A program made the translations under genes and the position numbers. DNA of 64,000 nt from Pseudarthrobacter oxydans. Lineage in GTDB: Bacteria > Actinomycetota > Actinomycetes > Actinomycetales > Micrococcaceae. The notes under the pieces are model-generated. The model was not told the DNA's origin, made no database searches, and was given only the letters and a program-made list of their open reading frames with translations. Every line of letters begins with the position of its first letter. The stretch's first letter is position 1. Positions 7,611-15,373 of this stretch are shown piece by piece. Where the stretch lies: assembly GCF_030812335.1 (NCBI RefSeq), contig NZ_JAUSSN010000011.1:62001-126000 (forward strand), in the 5' to 3' direction.

Positions 7611-8509
7611 GCTGAGACGCCCAACAGTGCCGGGTCCGGATCGGAGGCGAAAATGTCGCCTCGGCGAAGCTCAGCCTTGGTCAAAGCGATGTGCGGCCCG
7701 GGCGGTGGACCCCATTCCTCGGGCGTGGCGGGCCCGAACAGCACTACGGAGGGCCGTCCGTAGGCGGAGGCAAGGTGGGCGGCTCCGGTGTCGGCGGAAA
7801 CCACCAGGCGCGCGCTGGCCACCAGGGCTGCGAATTCCCTCAGCGACTGGGTGCCAGCCAGGACGGCCGGCGATGCTATCCCGGCCCGGCCCGCAACGTC
7901 CAGAGCCCGGTCCCTCTCGGCAGCGCCGCCGGTAAAGACCACGGTGTGGCCAGCGGTTTGCAACCGCCGGGAGACGTCGGCGAAGCGGCCGGCAGGCCAT
8001 AGCCGGCTGCCGTAAGCAGCACCCACATGGACGATCGTGGCCCCGGGCGGTTGCGCGGGGACGTCTGGGTTGGCGATGAACAGGTCCTGCGGGTCGGCGT
8101 CGATTCCATGCCACTTTAATAGCCGCGTCCAGCGCTCCCGCTCATGGATGCCATCGCGCCACGGTGGCCCCACGGTCCGCTCCGACCCGTGCGAGATCGT
8201 CGTGTTTGGCAGGAGTTCCTCAATGCGGAGCTGGCTCTCGGGCCCGCGGCCGTGCAGGTTGACCGCAATGTCCACCGTCCCGGGCCTCAGGGCCAGAGGC
8301 TCGTCCAACCCGTGGGTCGCCAGCAGCTCGAATCCGCCCACCAACGCAACAGCGTCCCCGAGCCAGTTCTGCGCCGCATACAGCAGTTGATGCTGCGGGT
8401 ACGCCCGGCGTAGGGCATGCAGCGCCGGGACGGCCACCAGCAGGTCGCCGAGCTTTAGCGCCCGCAGGACCAACAGCACCGGTCGGCCATTTCCGCGGAA
8501 TCCACCCAT
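7568..8509 (-). CDS. Glycosyltransferase family 9 (heptosyltransferase-like), copy 1
   Basis: A 313-residue GT9 protein, the family of LPS heptosyltransferases WaaC/WaaF. The N-terminal LLVLRALKLGDLLVAVPALH matches the conserved acceptor-side start, HVGAAYGSRLWPAGRFADV is the nucleotide-sugar region, and SADTGAAHLASAYGRPSVVLFG is the diagnostic donor-binding motif near the C-terminus. It should transfer an ADP-activated heptose or similar sugar to a glycan in the cytoplasm or at the inner membrane face. It diverges from the gmhB-like gene and shares its locus with two more GT9 proteins. ATG at 8509 has GAAGGG about 10 nt upstream. Acceptor unknown. Confidence 0.87.
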   Translation of the reverse strand: MGGFRGNGRPVLLVLRALKLGDLLVAVPALHALRRAYPQHQLLYAAQNWLGDAVALVGGFELLATHGLDEPLALRPGTVDIAVNLHGRGPESQLRIEELLPNTTISHGSERTVGPPWRDGIHERERWTRLLKWHGIDADPQDLFIANPDVPAQPPGATIVHVGAAYGSRLWPAGRFADVSRRLQTAGHTVVFTGGAAERDRALDVAGRAGIASPAVLAGTQSLREFAALVASARLVVSADTGAAHLASAYGRPSVVLFGPATPEEWGPPPGPHIALTKAELRRGDIFASDPDPALLGVSAQEVLDAVRDLRLL

Positions 8510-8570
8510 CGCAGCCGCCCTTCCTGGTTCGTTAATTTCGGAGTCTAGTCCGGCGCCGCGGCTGCGCGTT

Positions 8571-8596
8571 GTTTAGCCGACGCATCATGGGGGAAC
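8571..8596 (+). promoter_or_regulatory. Possible SigB/SigF-type promoter before the heptose operon
   Basis: GTTTAG, then 14 bases, then GGGAAC lies about 10-35 nt upstream of the gmhB-like ATG at 8606. SigB/SigF-class consensus is GTTT(AA)-N12-15-GGGTA, so the -35 and spacing fit while the -10 deviates at one or two bases. The sigma gene itself lies 1 kb away. Offered as a hypothesis. Confidence 0.25.
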
Positions 8597-8605
8597 GGGG
8601 CAGTT

Positions 8606-9157
8606 ATGGAACCTTCTTCCGGACTACGGCTGAAAGCTGTCCTGTTCGACCGGGACGGCACCCTTGTCCGCGACGTGCCCTACAACGGAGATCCGGACAG
8701 GGTGCGCCCGATGCCGCAGGCGAGGGTGGTGCTGGACTGCCTCAGGGCCCAGGGCATCGCCACCGGCGTGCTCAGCAACCAGTCCGGGATCGGCCGCGGC
8801 GTACTGACCGTCGGCCAGGTCGCCGCTGTGAACGTACGGATTGAACAGCTGCTGGGCCCCTTCGATGTCTGGGATATCTGCCCGCACCGGCCCGAAGACG
8901 GCTGTTCGTGCCGCAAACCGGCGCCGGGCCTAATCCGCCGGGCCTGCCGGCGGCTGGGTATCGCACCCGGGGAGGCAGCTTACATCGGAGACATTGGATC
9001 AGACATTGAGGCGGCCCGGGCGGCGGGGGTGCGAGGCGTGATGGTCCCCACAGCCTTGACCCTGCCTGCTGAAGTCGACGCCGCACCGGAGGTGGCTGCC
9101 GACCTGCGATCCGCGTTGGTCCTGCTGTTGCCGGCAGCCGGTCGGAGCGTCCCGTGA
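8606..9157 (+). CDS. gmhB: D-glycero-D-manno-heptose 1,7-bisphosphate 7-phosphatase-like HAD protein
   Basis: A 183-residue HAD-superfamily (class IIIC) phosphatase. The catalytic motif DRDGT is at residues 15-19 with nucleophile Asp15, followed by SNQSGIGRG (motif II), CPHRPEDGCSCRKP (the Zn-binding loop plus motif III lysine specific to the GmhB/histidinol-phosphatase branch) and GDIGSDIEAARAAG (motif IV). The expected reaction removes the 7-phosphate of heptose 1,7-bisphosphate before adenylylation. It is the first gene of the coupled heptose operon; its stop overlaps the next start by 4 nt. Presence of HldE- and GmhA-type genes in the same operon supports this over a histidinol-phosphatase role. 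Confidence 0.85.
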   Translation: MEPSSGLRLKAVLFDRDGTLVRDVPYNGDPDRVRPMPQARVVLDCLRAQGIATGVLSNQSGIGRGVLTVGQVAAVNVRIEQLLGPFDVWDICPHRPEDGCSCRKPAPGLIRRACRRLGIAPGEAAYIGDIGSDIEAARAAGVRGVMVPTALTLPAEVDAAPEVAADLRSALVLLLPAAGRSVP

Positions 9158-10230
9158 GCCGCGTACTGGTTGCCAGGCTTGACGGAGCGGGCGATGTGCT
9201 GCTGGCGGGACCGGCAGTTCGCGCAGTGGCCTTCGGCCGGCGACCGGACGGCGGGGCTCCTAACGATGTCGTCGTCTTGTGCGGTCCGGACGGGGAGTCT
9301 GCCGCTTTGCTGCTGCCCGGCACTTCGGAGGTCTACAGCTGGAGCTGCCCGTGGATCGTGAAGCCGGCCCCCGGGGTCGACGGACGGCACCTTGAGACGC
9401 TTGCCGCGTTCGTCCGGGACTCCAGGATCGACGAGGCCGTCATCCTGACATCGTTTCATCAATCGCCGTTGCCGCTTGCCCTGCTCCTGCGGCTGGCAGG
9501 CGTGGACCGCATCACGGCCGCCTCGACGGACTATGCCGGCAGCCTCCTGGACGTCCGGTTGCGGCCGGGCGAGGACTTCCCCGAAGACCAGCCAGAAGCG
9601 GAGCGGGCCCTCGGCATCGCGGCCGCAGCCGGCTTCCGGTTGCCCCCGGGAGACGACGGCAGGCTCCGCGTCAAGGACTATCCCGACGTGCGCCCGTTGG
9701 TCGGGGACGAACCCTACGTCGTGGTCCACCCCGGGGCTGCTGCCCCGTCACGGGCCTGGCCCCCGCTGCACCACGCGGCGGCTGTGGAACTGCTCGAAGG
9801 AGCAGGGCACCGCGTCGTGGTGACCGGCGGCAGCGGCGAAACCGGACTGACAGCCACAGTCGCCGGACCGTCCGCCTTGGACCTCGGGGGGCGTACAGAC
9901 TTGAGGACGCTGGCGGGTGTGCTCGCCGGAGCGGAGGCCCTGGTGACTGGGAACACCGGACCGGCGCACCTCGCGGCCGCGGTGGGGACACCGGTGGCGT
10001 GCTTGTTCTCCCCGGTCGTGCCCGCGGTCCGCTGGGCACCCTACGGTGTGCCGCTGGAAATCCTCGGAGACCAAAGCGCGCCCTGCAGGCTCAGCCGCGC
10101 AACAGAGTGCCCCGTCGCCGGGCACCCGTGCCTGTCCTCCGTGGCTCCCGAGCAACTGGTCGATGCGGTGGAACGACTCATCAGCGGAGTGCCCTCGCTG
10201 TCTACCCGCCGAAAGGTGCGCAACCCATGA
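9154..10230 (+). CDS. Glycosyltransferase family 9 (heptosyltransferase-like), copy 2
   Basis: A 358-residue GT9 protein starting at GTG 9154 inside the stop of the previous gene. It begins VLVARLDGAGDVLLAGPAVR, carries VVHPGAAAPSRAWPPLHHAA in the central donor region and VTGNTGPAHLAAAVGTPVACLF as the C-terminal GT9 signature. The C-terminal segment CRLSRATECPVAGHPCLS has three cysteines. Actinobacterial GT9 proteins often have such a tail. It should add a heptose-like sugar using an ADP-activated donor supplied by the same operon. Acceptor unknown. Confidence 0.87.
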   Translation: MSRVLVARLDGAGDVLLAGPAVRAVAFGRRPDGGAPNDVVVLCGPDGESAALLLPGTSEVYSWSCPWIVKPAPGVDGRHLETLAAFVRDSRIDEAVILTSFHQSPLPLALLLRLAGVDRITAASTDYAGSLLDVRLRPGEDFPEDQPEAERALGIAAAAGFRLPPGDDGRLRVKDYPDVRPLVGDEPYVVVHPGAAAPSRAWPPLHHAAAVELLEGAGHRVVVTGGSGETGLTATVAGPSALDLGGRTDLRTLAGVLAGAEALVTGNTGPAHLAAAVGTPVACLFSPVVPAVRWAPYGVPLEILGDQSAPCRLSRATECPVAGHPCLSSVAPEQLVDAVERLISGVPSLSTRRKVRNP

Positions 10231-11243
10231 AAATACTTCTCTGGCATGTCCACGGCTCGTGGACTGATGCGTTCGTCCGCGGCAGCCATGAGTACCTCCT
10301 GCCCGTGCTTCCCGGGCGCGGGGCCTGGGGTTTGGGCCGGGCAGGCCGTCCTTGGCCATCGACTGTCCGTGAGGTCCGGCTCGATGCGCTCGATGCGGAC
10401 AGCGTCGACGCCGTCGTCCTGCAGCGTCCGGAGGAACTGGCGGAGGTGTACCGGGTCCTGGGCCGGAGGCCCGGCAAGGACCTGCCGGCCGCCTACGTGG
10501 AACACAACAGCCCCAGAGGGGACGTGCCGAACACAGTTCACCCTCTGGCCGACCAGCAGTCCATTCCGGTTGTCCACGTGACGCACTTCAATGAACTGTT
10601 TTGGGACAACGGCTCCGCGCCGACGATCGTGATCGAACACGGCATCCCCGACCCGGGCCCCCGCTACACCGGCGAGATCCCGGAACTCGCCGCCGTTGTC
10701 AACGAGCCGGTCCGGCGGCGGAGGGTGGCCGGAACGGACCTTCTGGGCCGATTTGCCGAGGCCGCGCCAGTGCGGATCTTCGGCATGGGCAGCGACGGGC
10801 TATCCGACGTCGCGGGTCTCTCGGCACCAAGGCTCACGGTCCGCGGGGACCTGCCAATGGAAGAGCTGCACCGTGAAATGTCACGCTGCCGGGTCTATCT
10901 CCATCCCTTTCGCTGGACATCCCTGGGCTTGGCGCTGCTCGAAGCCATGCAGCTCGGAATGCCTGTGGTGGTCTTGGGGACCACGGAGGCGGTGCGCGCG
11001 GTGCCGCCTGAAGCGGGAGCGATTTCAACCAATGTGGACGAACTTGTCCGCGCCGCGCGTCTGCTCATCGACGACCCCCAGGAGGCGCGCCGGCGGGGCG
11101 CGGTAGCCCGCGAGGTGGCGCTGGACCGCTACGGCCTGCCCGCTTTCCTGGCTGCCTGGGATGCCTTGCTGGGGGAGTTGTCCAACCCGCGGTTTCGGAC
11201 CGGACGTGTTCTCGAGCCACCCCATGAAAGGACAAGCCAGTGA
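10227..11243 (+). CDS. Glycosyltransferase (GT-B, GT4-like)
   Basis: A 338-residue GT-B glycosyltransferase whose ATG at 10227 overlaps the previous stop (ATGA). It starts MKILLWHVHGSWTDAFVRG and has the family's C-terminal donor-binding helix: YLHPFRWTSLGLALLEAMQL followed by GMPVVVLGTTEAVRAVPP, in which the glutamate of the E-x7-E-like region is present. YVEHNSPRGDVPNTVHPLAD resembles actinobacterial relatives annotated only as glycosyltransferase. Sugar and acceptor cannot be deduced. Longer frames starting near 9999 run through the preceding gene and are not real. Confidence 0.82.
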   Translation: MKILLWHVHGSWTDAFVRGSHEYLLPVLPGRGAWGLGRAGRPWPSTVREVRLDALDADSVDAVVLQRPEELAEVYRVLGRRPGKDLPAAYVEHNSPRGDVPNTVHPLADQQSIPVVHVTHFNELFWDNGSAPTIVIEHGIPDPGPRYTGEIPELAAVVNEPVRRRRVAGTDLLGRFAEAAPVRIFGMGSDGLSDVAGLSAPRLTVRGDLPMEELHREMSRCRVYLHPFRWTSLGLALLEAMQLGMPVVVLGTTEAVRAVPPEAGAISTNVDELVRAARLLIDDPQEARRRGAVAREVALDRYGLPAFLAAWDALLGELSNPRFRTGRVLEPPHERTSQ

Positions 11244-12517
11244 GGATTTCCATGGTTTCCGAGCATGCCAGCCCGCTGGCGGCCCTCGGCGGTGTTGACG
11301 CCGGTGGCCAGAACGTCCATGTGGCGGCCCTGTCCGAGGCGCTGGCGAGGCGGGGCCACCTCGTGACGGTGTACACGAGGCGGGACGCGGACGACCTGCC
11401 GCGCAGGGTACGAATCAACCCGCGCCTCGAGGTCGTCCATCTCCCGGCCGGCCCGGCTGCCCCCGTACCCAAGGACGAACTCCTTCCCTTCATGGGGGAG
11501 CTGGCCGAGGGCCTCCAACGCGACTGGGAGCACCGGCCGCCAGACCTGGTCCACGGGCATTTCTGGATGTCCGGCCTCGTGGCCCTCGCCGCGGCCCGCC
11601 CGGGACCAGCCGGGGTCCCCATCCCGGTGGTCCAGACCTTTCACGCGCTGGGCACGGTCAAACGGCGCCATCAAGGTACCGCAGACACGAGTCCGTTCGA
11701 GAGACGGTGGCTGGAACCCACCGTCGGGCGCAGGGCAGACCGGATCATCGCCACCTGCTCCGATGAAGTGGTCGAGCTGAAGGCGATGGGGATCCCGGCG
11801 GAGAGAATCTCGATAGCCCCGTGCGGGGTGGACCTGGACCTCTTTCCGGGCTCCGCGCCGGCCGACCGGTGCGACCGAACCCACCGGATTCTCTCGGTGG
11901 GGCGTCTAGTGCCGCGCAAGGGCGTCGACGTCATCATTCGGGCCTTGTCGCTCATACGCGCGGCAGGCCTTCGCGACGTCGAACTCCTCGTCGTCGGCGG
12001 CGACGGTGACGCCACAGCGACGGAGGCGGACTCCGAAGTCCGCCGCCTGCTGGCCATCGCCGCGGAGCAGGGCGTGCGACAGCAGGTCACCTTTCGGGGA
12101 CAGGTGCCCCGACAGGCCATGCCGGGCATCGTCCGCAGTGCGGATGCGGTCGTTTGCACCCCCTGGTACGAGCCCTTCGGCATCGTCCCCCTCGAAGCGA
12201 TGGCCTGTGGCATCCCGGTGGTAGCCGCTGCCGTGGGCGGTCTCAAGGACTCGGTTGTGGACCAGGTCACCGGGCTGCACGTGCCGCCCCGGGATCCGCA
12301 CGCAACCGCTGGGGCTCTCATCCGGCTACTGTCCGAGCAGGGCCTGCGGCAGGACCTGGGCCGCGCCGGCCAGCAGCGTGCCCGGGCACTTTACAGTTGG
12401 GACCGGGTCGCCGCCGAAACGGAGGCGGCCTACCTGCAGACGCTCACCGAGGTCAGCGCCGGCACGCCGCGCGGTGTACCGGGCCGGCTGCATCCAGTGG
12501 AAGGAGCAGCGCTGTGA
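11240..12517 (+). CDS. Glycosyltransferase family 4 protein
   Basis: A 425-residue GT4 enzyme, start GTG at 11240 overlapping the upstream stop by 4 nt. The N-terminal acceptor domain has MVSEHASPLAALGGVDAGGQ and DLVHGHFWMSG; the donor domain has SVGRLVPRKGVDVIIRALSL and PWYEPFGIVPLEAMACGIPV, with the retaining GT4 glutamates in EPFGIVPLE. The pattern resembles sucrose-phosphate-synthase-like/MshA-like glycosyltransferases that start with a GGxDVHV-type motif. It sits mid-operon between the GT-B gene and the GmhA-like gene, so it probably extends the same glycan. Confidence 0.88.
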   Translation: MRISMVSEHASPLAALGGVDAGGQNVHVAALSEALARRGHLVTVYTRRDADDLPRRVRINPRLEVVHLPAGPAAPVPKDELLPFMGELAEGLQRDWEHRPPDLVHGHFWMSGLVALAAARPGPAGVPIPVVQTFHALGTVKRRHQGTADTSPFERRWLEPTVGRRADRIIATCSDEVVELKAMGIPAERISIAPCGVDLDLFPGSAPADRCDRTHRILSVGRLVPRKGVDVIIRALSLIRAAGLRDVELLVVGGDGDATATEADSEVRRLLAIAAEQGVRQQVTFRGQVPRQAMPGIVRSADAVVCTPWYEPFGIVPLEAMACGIPVVAAAVGGLKDSVVDQVTGLHVPPRDPHATAGALIRLLSEQGLRQDLGRAGQQRARALYSWDRVAAETEAAYLQTLTEVSAGTPRGVPGRLHPVEGAAL

Positions 12518-13209
12518 CCGCCGAATGGCCTCTGACGGAGCCGCAACTCTGGGACCCGTTCGCGCCCCGGGCCGGGGCGCCGGGAACCCCTGACCGGATG
12601 GTCGATGGACGGGCTGTTCCGGACCCCGCCGCGGCCGTCGAGGCCCACCTGTGCAATGTGTTGCCGGCCCTGGAATCCCTGCGCAGCCACTCGCCAAAAC
12701 TGGTCAGCTGGGGCCAGGAACTCGCCCGCCGGCTGCTGGCCGGGAACCGCTTGCTGGCCGCCGGGAACGGAGGGTCCGCCGCGGAGGCCCAGCACCTCAC
12801 GGCCGAGCTCGTGGGGCGCTTCGACGGCGAAAGGGCCCCGTTTTCCGCCATATCCCTGCACGCCGACACCTCGGCTGTAACAGCCATCGCCAATGATTAC
12901 GGGTTCGAAGAACTCTACGCACGGCAGGTTCGGGCGCACGGCCGCCCCCGGGACGTCCTGATGCTCCTCTCCACCAGCGGCAACAGCCCAAATCTGCTCA
13001 GGGCCGCGAAAACTGCAAGCCGCATGGGAGTCAGCACCTGGGCCTTGACCGGTCAGGGACCGAACCCGCTGTCACTCAGCTGCGACGAATCAATCGCCAT
13101 CGATGGGCCCGCGGCCAACGCCCAGGAGTGCCATCTCATCGCCGTGCATGCCATTTGCCGGGCATTCGACGCCGAGGTGCAGGGAACGCGACAGGGGGTA
13201 CGGCCATGA
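12514..13209 (+). CDS. gmhA: Sedoheptulose 7-phosphate isomerase-like SIS protein
   Basis: A 231-residue SIS-domain protein; GTG start at 12514 inside the preceding stop. The core LAAGNGGSAAEAQHLTAELV and the sugar-phosphate loop STSGNSPNLLRAA match GmhA/DiaA-type isomerases, and AQECHLIAVHAIC carries the conserved C-terminal E and H used for isomerisation. GmhA converts sedoheptulose 7-phosphate to heptose 7-phosphate, the first step of ADP-heptose synthesis. About 40 extra N-terminal residues precede the domain. Position directly before an HldE-like gene with a 4-nt overlap supports GmhA rather than DiaA function. Confidence 0.85.
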   Translation: MTAEWPLTEPQLWDPFAPRAGAPGTPDRMVDGRAVPDPAAAVEAHLCNVLPALESLRSHSPKLVSWGQELARRLLAGNRLLAAGNGGSAAEAQHLTAELVGRFDGERAPFSAISLHADTSAVTAIANDYGFEELYARQVRAHGRPRDVLMLLSTSGNSPNLLRAAKTASRMGVSTWALTGQGPNPLSLSCDESIAIDGPAANAQECHLIAVHAICRAFDAEVQGTRQGVRP

Positions 13210-14582
13210 GGATCGTCGTTGCCGGCGATGTGCTGCTCGACGTTGACCTGGACGGCGCGGCCACCCGGCTCTGCCCTGACGCGCCGGTCCCCGTCGTCGA
13301 CGTGTCGACCGTGAGGGGGAGAGCTGGAGGCGCCGGCCTGGTGGCCCGGATGCTTGCGGGCGAGGGACACCGGGTATGCCTCGTGACAGCAATTGGCGGG
13401 GACGACCCGGGGCGCCGGCTCCTTCAGGAACTAGGCGGAATCACCGTGGTCGCAGGGCGCTCGGGTGCCCCGACCCCGGTCAAGACCCGGCTCCGGGCGG
13501 ACGGCCACCCGGTGGCCCGGTTCGATGAAGGTTGCCTGGACCGTTCCGAGCCCGAAGTGACACCGGACATGCTGACAGCCGTGGAGGAGGCCGAGGTCCT
13601 TGTTGTCGCCGATTACGGGCGGGGCCTGACCTCGAACCCGTCCCTTCGCGCGACCATCGCCCGGCTCGCACACAGCATTCCCGTTATCTGGGACCCGCAC
13701 CCGGCGGGCGCCGATCCCGTTCCCGGCGTCGCTGTTGTGACGCCGAACCTCTCCGAGGCCCGCGCCGCCGCGGCAGTCATCACGGCGGGGGAGCCGGGCC
13801 GGCCTCCCGGGGTAGCAGACATTGCCGGGAGGCTGCTTCGGCATTGGCAAAGCAAAGCGGTCCTGGTCACGCAGGGTGCGAACGGAGCGACGCTCGTGTG
13901 CGCTTCGTCGCCGGCGCCCCTGCACCTCCCCGCACCGCGCGCCGCCGTCGCGGATTCCTGCGGGGCGGGCGACAGGCTGGCTGGCAGCCTCGCAGCCCAT
14001 CTCGTGGCCGGAGAGGGCCTCGAGGAGTCCTGCCGCCGGGCTGTCCGGGACGCCGCCTTGTTCCTGGCAGCAGGCGGGGTCGCCGCCCTGCCTCTTGCGC
14101 CGCCGGCGCTGCCGTTTCCGGGGAATGCACCCGACGCGCTGGCTGTGGTCCGCCGCGTACGGGCAAACGGCGGGACCGTGGTGGCGACGGGGGGGTGCTT
14201 CGATCTCCTGCATGCCGGGCACGCCCGCACCCTTACGGCCGCCCGGAGCCTGGGGGACTGCCTGATCGTCTGCCTGAACTCAGACGCGTCCGCCCGGCGG
14301 ATCAAGGGCGCCTCCCGTCCCATCATCGGCCAACAGGACCGGACGGAACTGCTGCTGTCGCTCGAGAGCGTGGACGCGGTCCTCGTTTTTGATGAGGACA
14401 CCCCGGAACAGGTCCTGGGCCGGCTGCGCCCGGACATCTGGGTGAAAGGCGGGGACTATGACAGCGCCGAACTGCCCGAAGCTGCGCTGGTGGAGAGCTG
14501 GGGAGGCCGCTGCCTGGTAGTTCCCTACCACCCCGGGCGCTCCACGACCGGCCTCGCGGCTGCGCTGGCCCGGGTCGGTTGA
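13206..14582 (+). CDS. Bifunctional heptose 7-phosphate kinase / heptose 1-phosphate adenylyltransferase-like, copy 1
   Basis: A 458-residue fusion of a PfkB-type kinase (about residues 1-310) and a nucleotidyltransferase domain (about 320-458), the HldE arrangement. The kinase shows VVAGDVLLDVDLDGAATRLC and the anion-hole motif DSCGAGDRLAGSLAAHL; its glycine-rich N-terminal motif reads RAGGAGLVARML rather than PGGAANVA. The second domain has TGGCFDLLHAGHARTL (HxGH nucleotidyltransferase motif) and WVKGGDYDSAELPE. HldE phosphorylates heptose 7-phosphate and then forms ADP-heptose. ATG at 13206 overlaps the gmhA stop. It is divergent from the second copy at 16850 and may prefer another sugar. 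Confidence 0.87.
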   Translation: MRIVVAGDVLLDVDLDGAATRLCPDAPVPVVDVSTVRGRAGGAGLVARMLAGEGHRVCLVTAIGGDDPGRRLLQELGGITVVAGRSGAPTPVKTRLRADGHPVARFDEGCLDRSEPEVTPDMLTAVEEAEVLVVADYGRGLTSNPSLRATIARLAHSIPVIWDPHPAGADPVPGVAVVTPNLSEARAAAAVITAGEPGRPPGVADIAGRLLRHWQSKAVLVTQGANGATLVCASSPAPLHLPAPRAAVADSCGAGDRLAGSLAAHLVAGEGLEESCRRAVRDAALFLAAGGVAALPLAPPALPFPGNAPDALAVVRRVRANGGTVVATGGCFDLLHAGHARTLTAARSLGDCLIVCLNSDASARRIKGASRPIIGQQDRTELLLSLESVDAVLVFDEDTPEQVLGRLRPDIWVKGGDYDSAELPEAALVESWGGRCLVVPYHPGRSTTGLAAALARVG

Positions 14583-14659
14583 AAGACAAACCAACTGAAA
14601 CGAACCGGGTCTGCCGTGCCGTCCGGCAAGACGCAGCCCGGGAAAATGAAAGGAACATC

Positions 14660-15373
14660 ATGAAAAGATTTACGTCACCCGCCCTGCCCGGTGCCGGCCG
14701 CGTGGTGGTGAGCGGAGGGGGATCCGGACTCGGCGCCGCCGTCGTGGACGCCGTCCTTGGGGCCGGCGGCACTCCGTTCGTCCTCGACCGCGATGTCCGG
14801 AACGTGTCCGCGGCGAAGGCCATCGAGGTGGATGTCGCGGACCGTGCGGCGGTGGTGGCAGCGGTCACGCAGGCGGCGGAGGCTCTGGGCGGGCTGGACG
14901 CCGTGGTGACGGCGGCAGGGATTGACCGGTGCGGAAAGCTGGAGGACGTCCCCGCCGACGACTGGGAACAGGTGATCTTTGTCAATCTTCTCGGAACGGT
15001 CTCCGTTGTTCGGGCGGCCCTGCCCTACCTGAAGGCTTCGGGGGGCCGCGTGGTCACAGTGGCCTCCACCCTCGGTAAGCGGGCGTTGCCGGAGGCTTCT
15101 GCGTATTGTGCGTCCAAGTTTGGCGTGATCGGGTTCAGCCAGGCGCTTGCGGCGGAAACCGGTGCGGAGATCGGGGTGACCACTCTGATTCCGGGCGGCA
15201 TGAAGACGCGGTTCTTCGATGACCGGGCCGCGCAGTACAAACCCCAGGACGATTCGCGGCTGAACGATCCCGTGAGGGTCGCCCAGGCAGTGATGTTCGC
15301 GCTGTCGCAGCCTCCCGGCTGCGAGATCCGTGAACTGCTCATCTGCCACGCGCAGGAGGATTCGTGGCCGTGA
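14660..15373 (+). CDS. Short-chain dehydrogenase/reductase
   Basis: A 237-residue classical SDR. The Rossmann motif reads VVSGGGSGLGAAVVDAV near residues 16-32, VVTAAGID is the NAG-equivalent, and the active site is S-T-L near VASTLGKRA with YCASK supplying Tyr and Lys. The ATG at 14660 has GAAAGG 7-12 nt upstream and lies 77 nt after the HldE-like gene, so it is probably co-transcribed. Classical SDRs of this length oxidise or reduce hydroxyl/keto groups; it is not the longer extended-SDR HldD epimerase, though a sugar-modifying role in this locus is possible. The last 35 nt overlap the convergent GT9 gene. Confidence 0.85.
   Translation: MKRFTSPALPGAGRVVVSGGGSGLGAAVVDAVLGAGGTPFVLDRDVRNVSAAKAIEVDVADRAAVVAAVTQAAEALGGLDAVVTAAGIDRCGKLEDVPADDWEQVIFVNLLGTVSVVRAALPYLKASGGRVVTVASTLGKRALPEASAYCASKFGVIGFSQALAAETGAEIGVTTLIPGGMKTRFFDDRAAQYKPQDDSRLNDPVRVAQAVMFALSQPPGCEIRELLICHAQEDSWP

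Noticed and set aside
9999..10226. Extension of the GT-B glycosyltransferase start into the GT9 gene
   Set aside because: The ATG at 10227 overlaps the upstream stop like the other operon junctions; the extension is out-of-frame GT9 sequence.
12154..12513. Extension of the GmhA-like protein into the GT4 gene
   Set aside because: GTG at 12514 overlaps the stop exactly as in the neighbouring genes and the extension is a shadow of GT4.
14660..15373. SDR as the heptose epimerase HldD
   Set aside because: Length (237) and the short classical motifs differ from extended SDR epimerases of about 310 residues.
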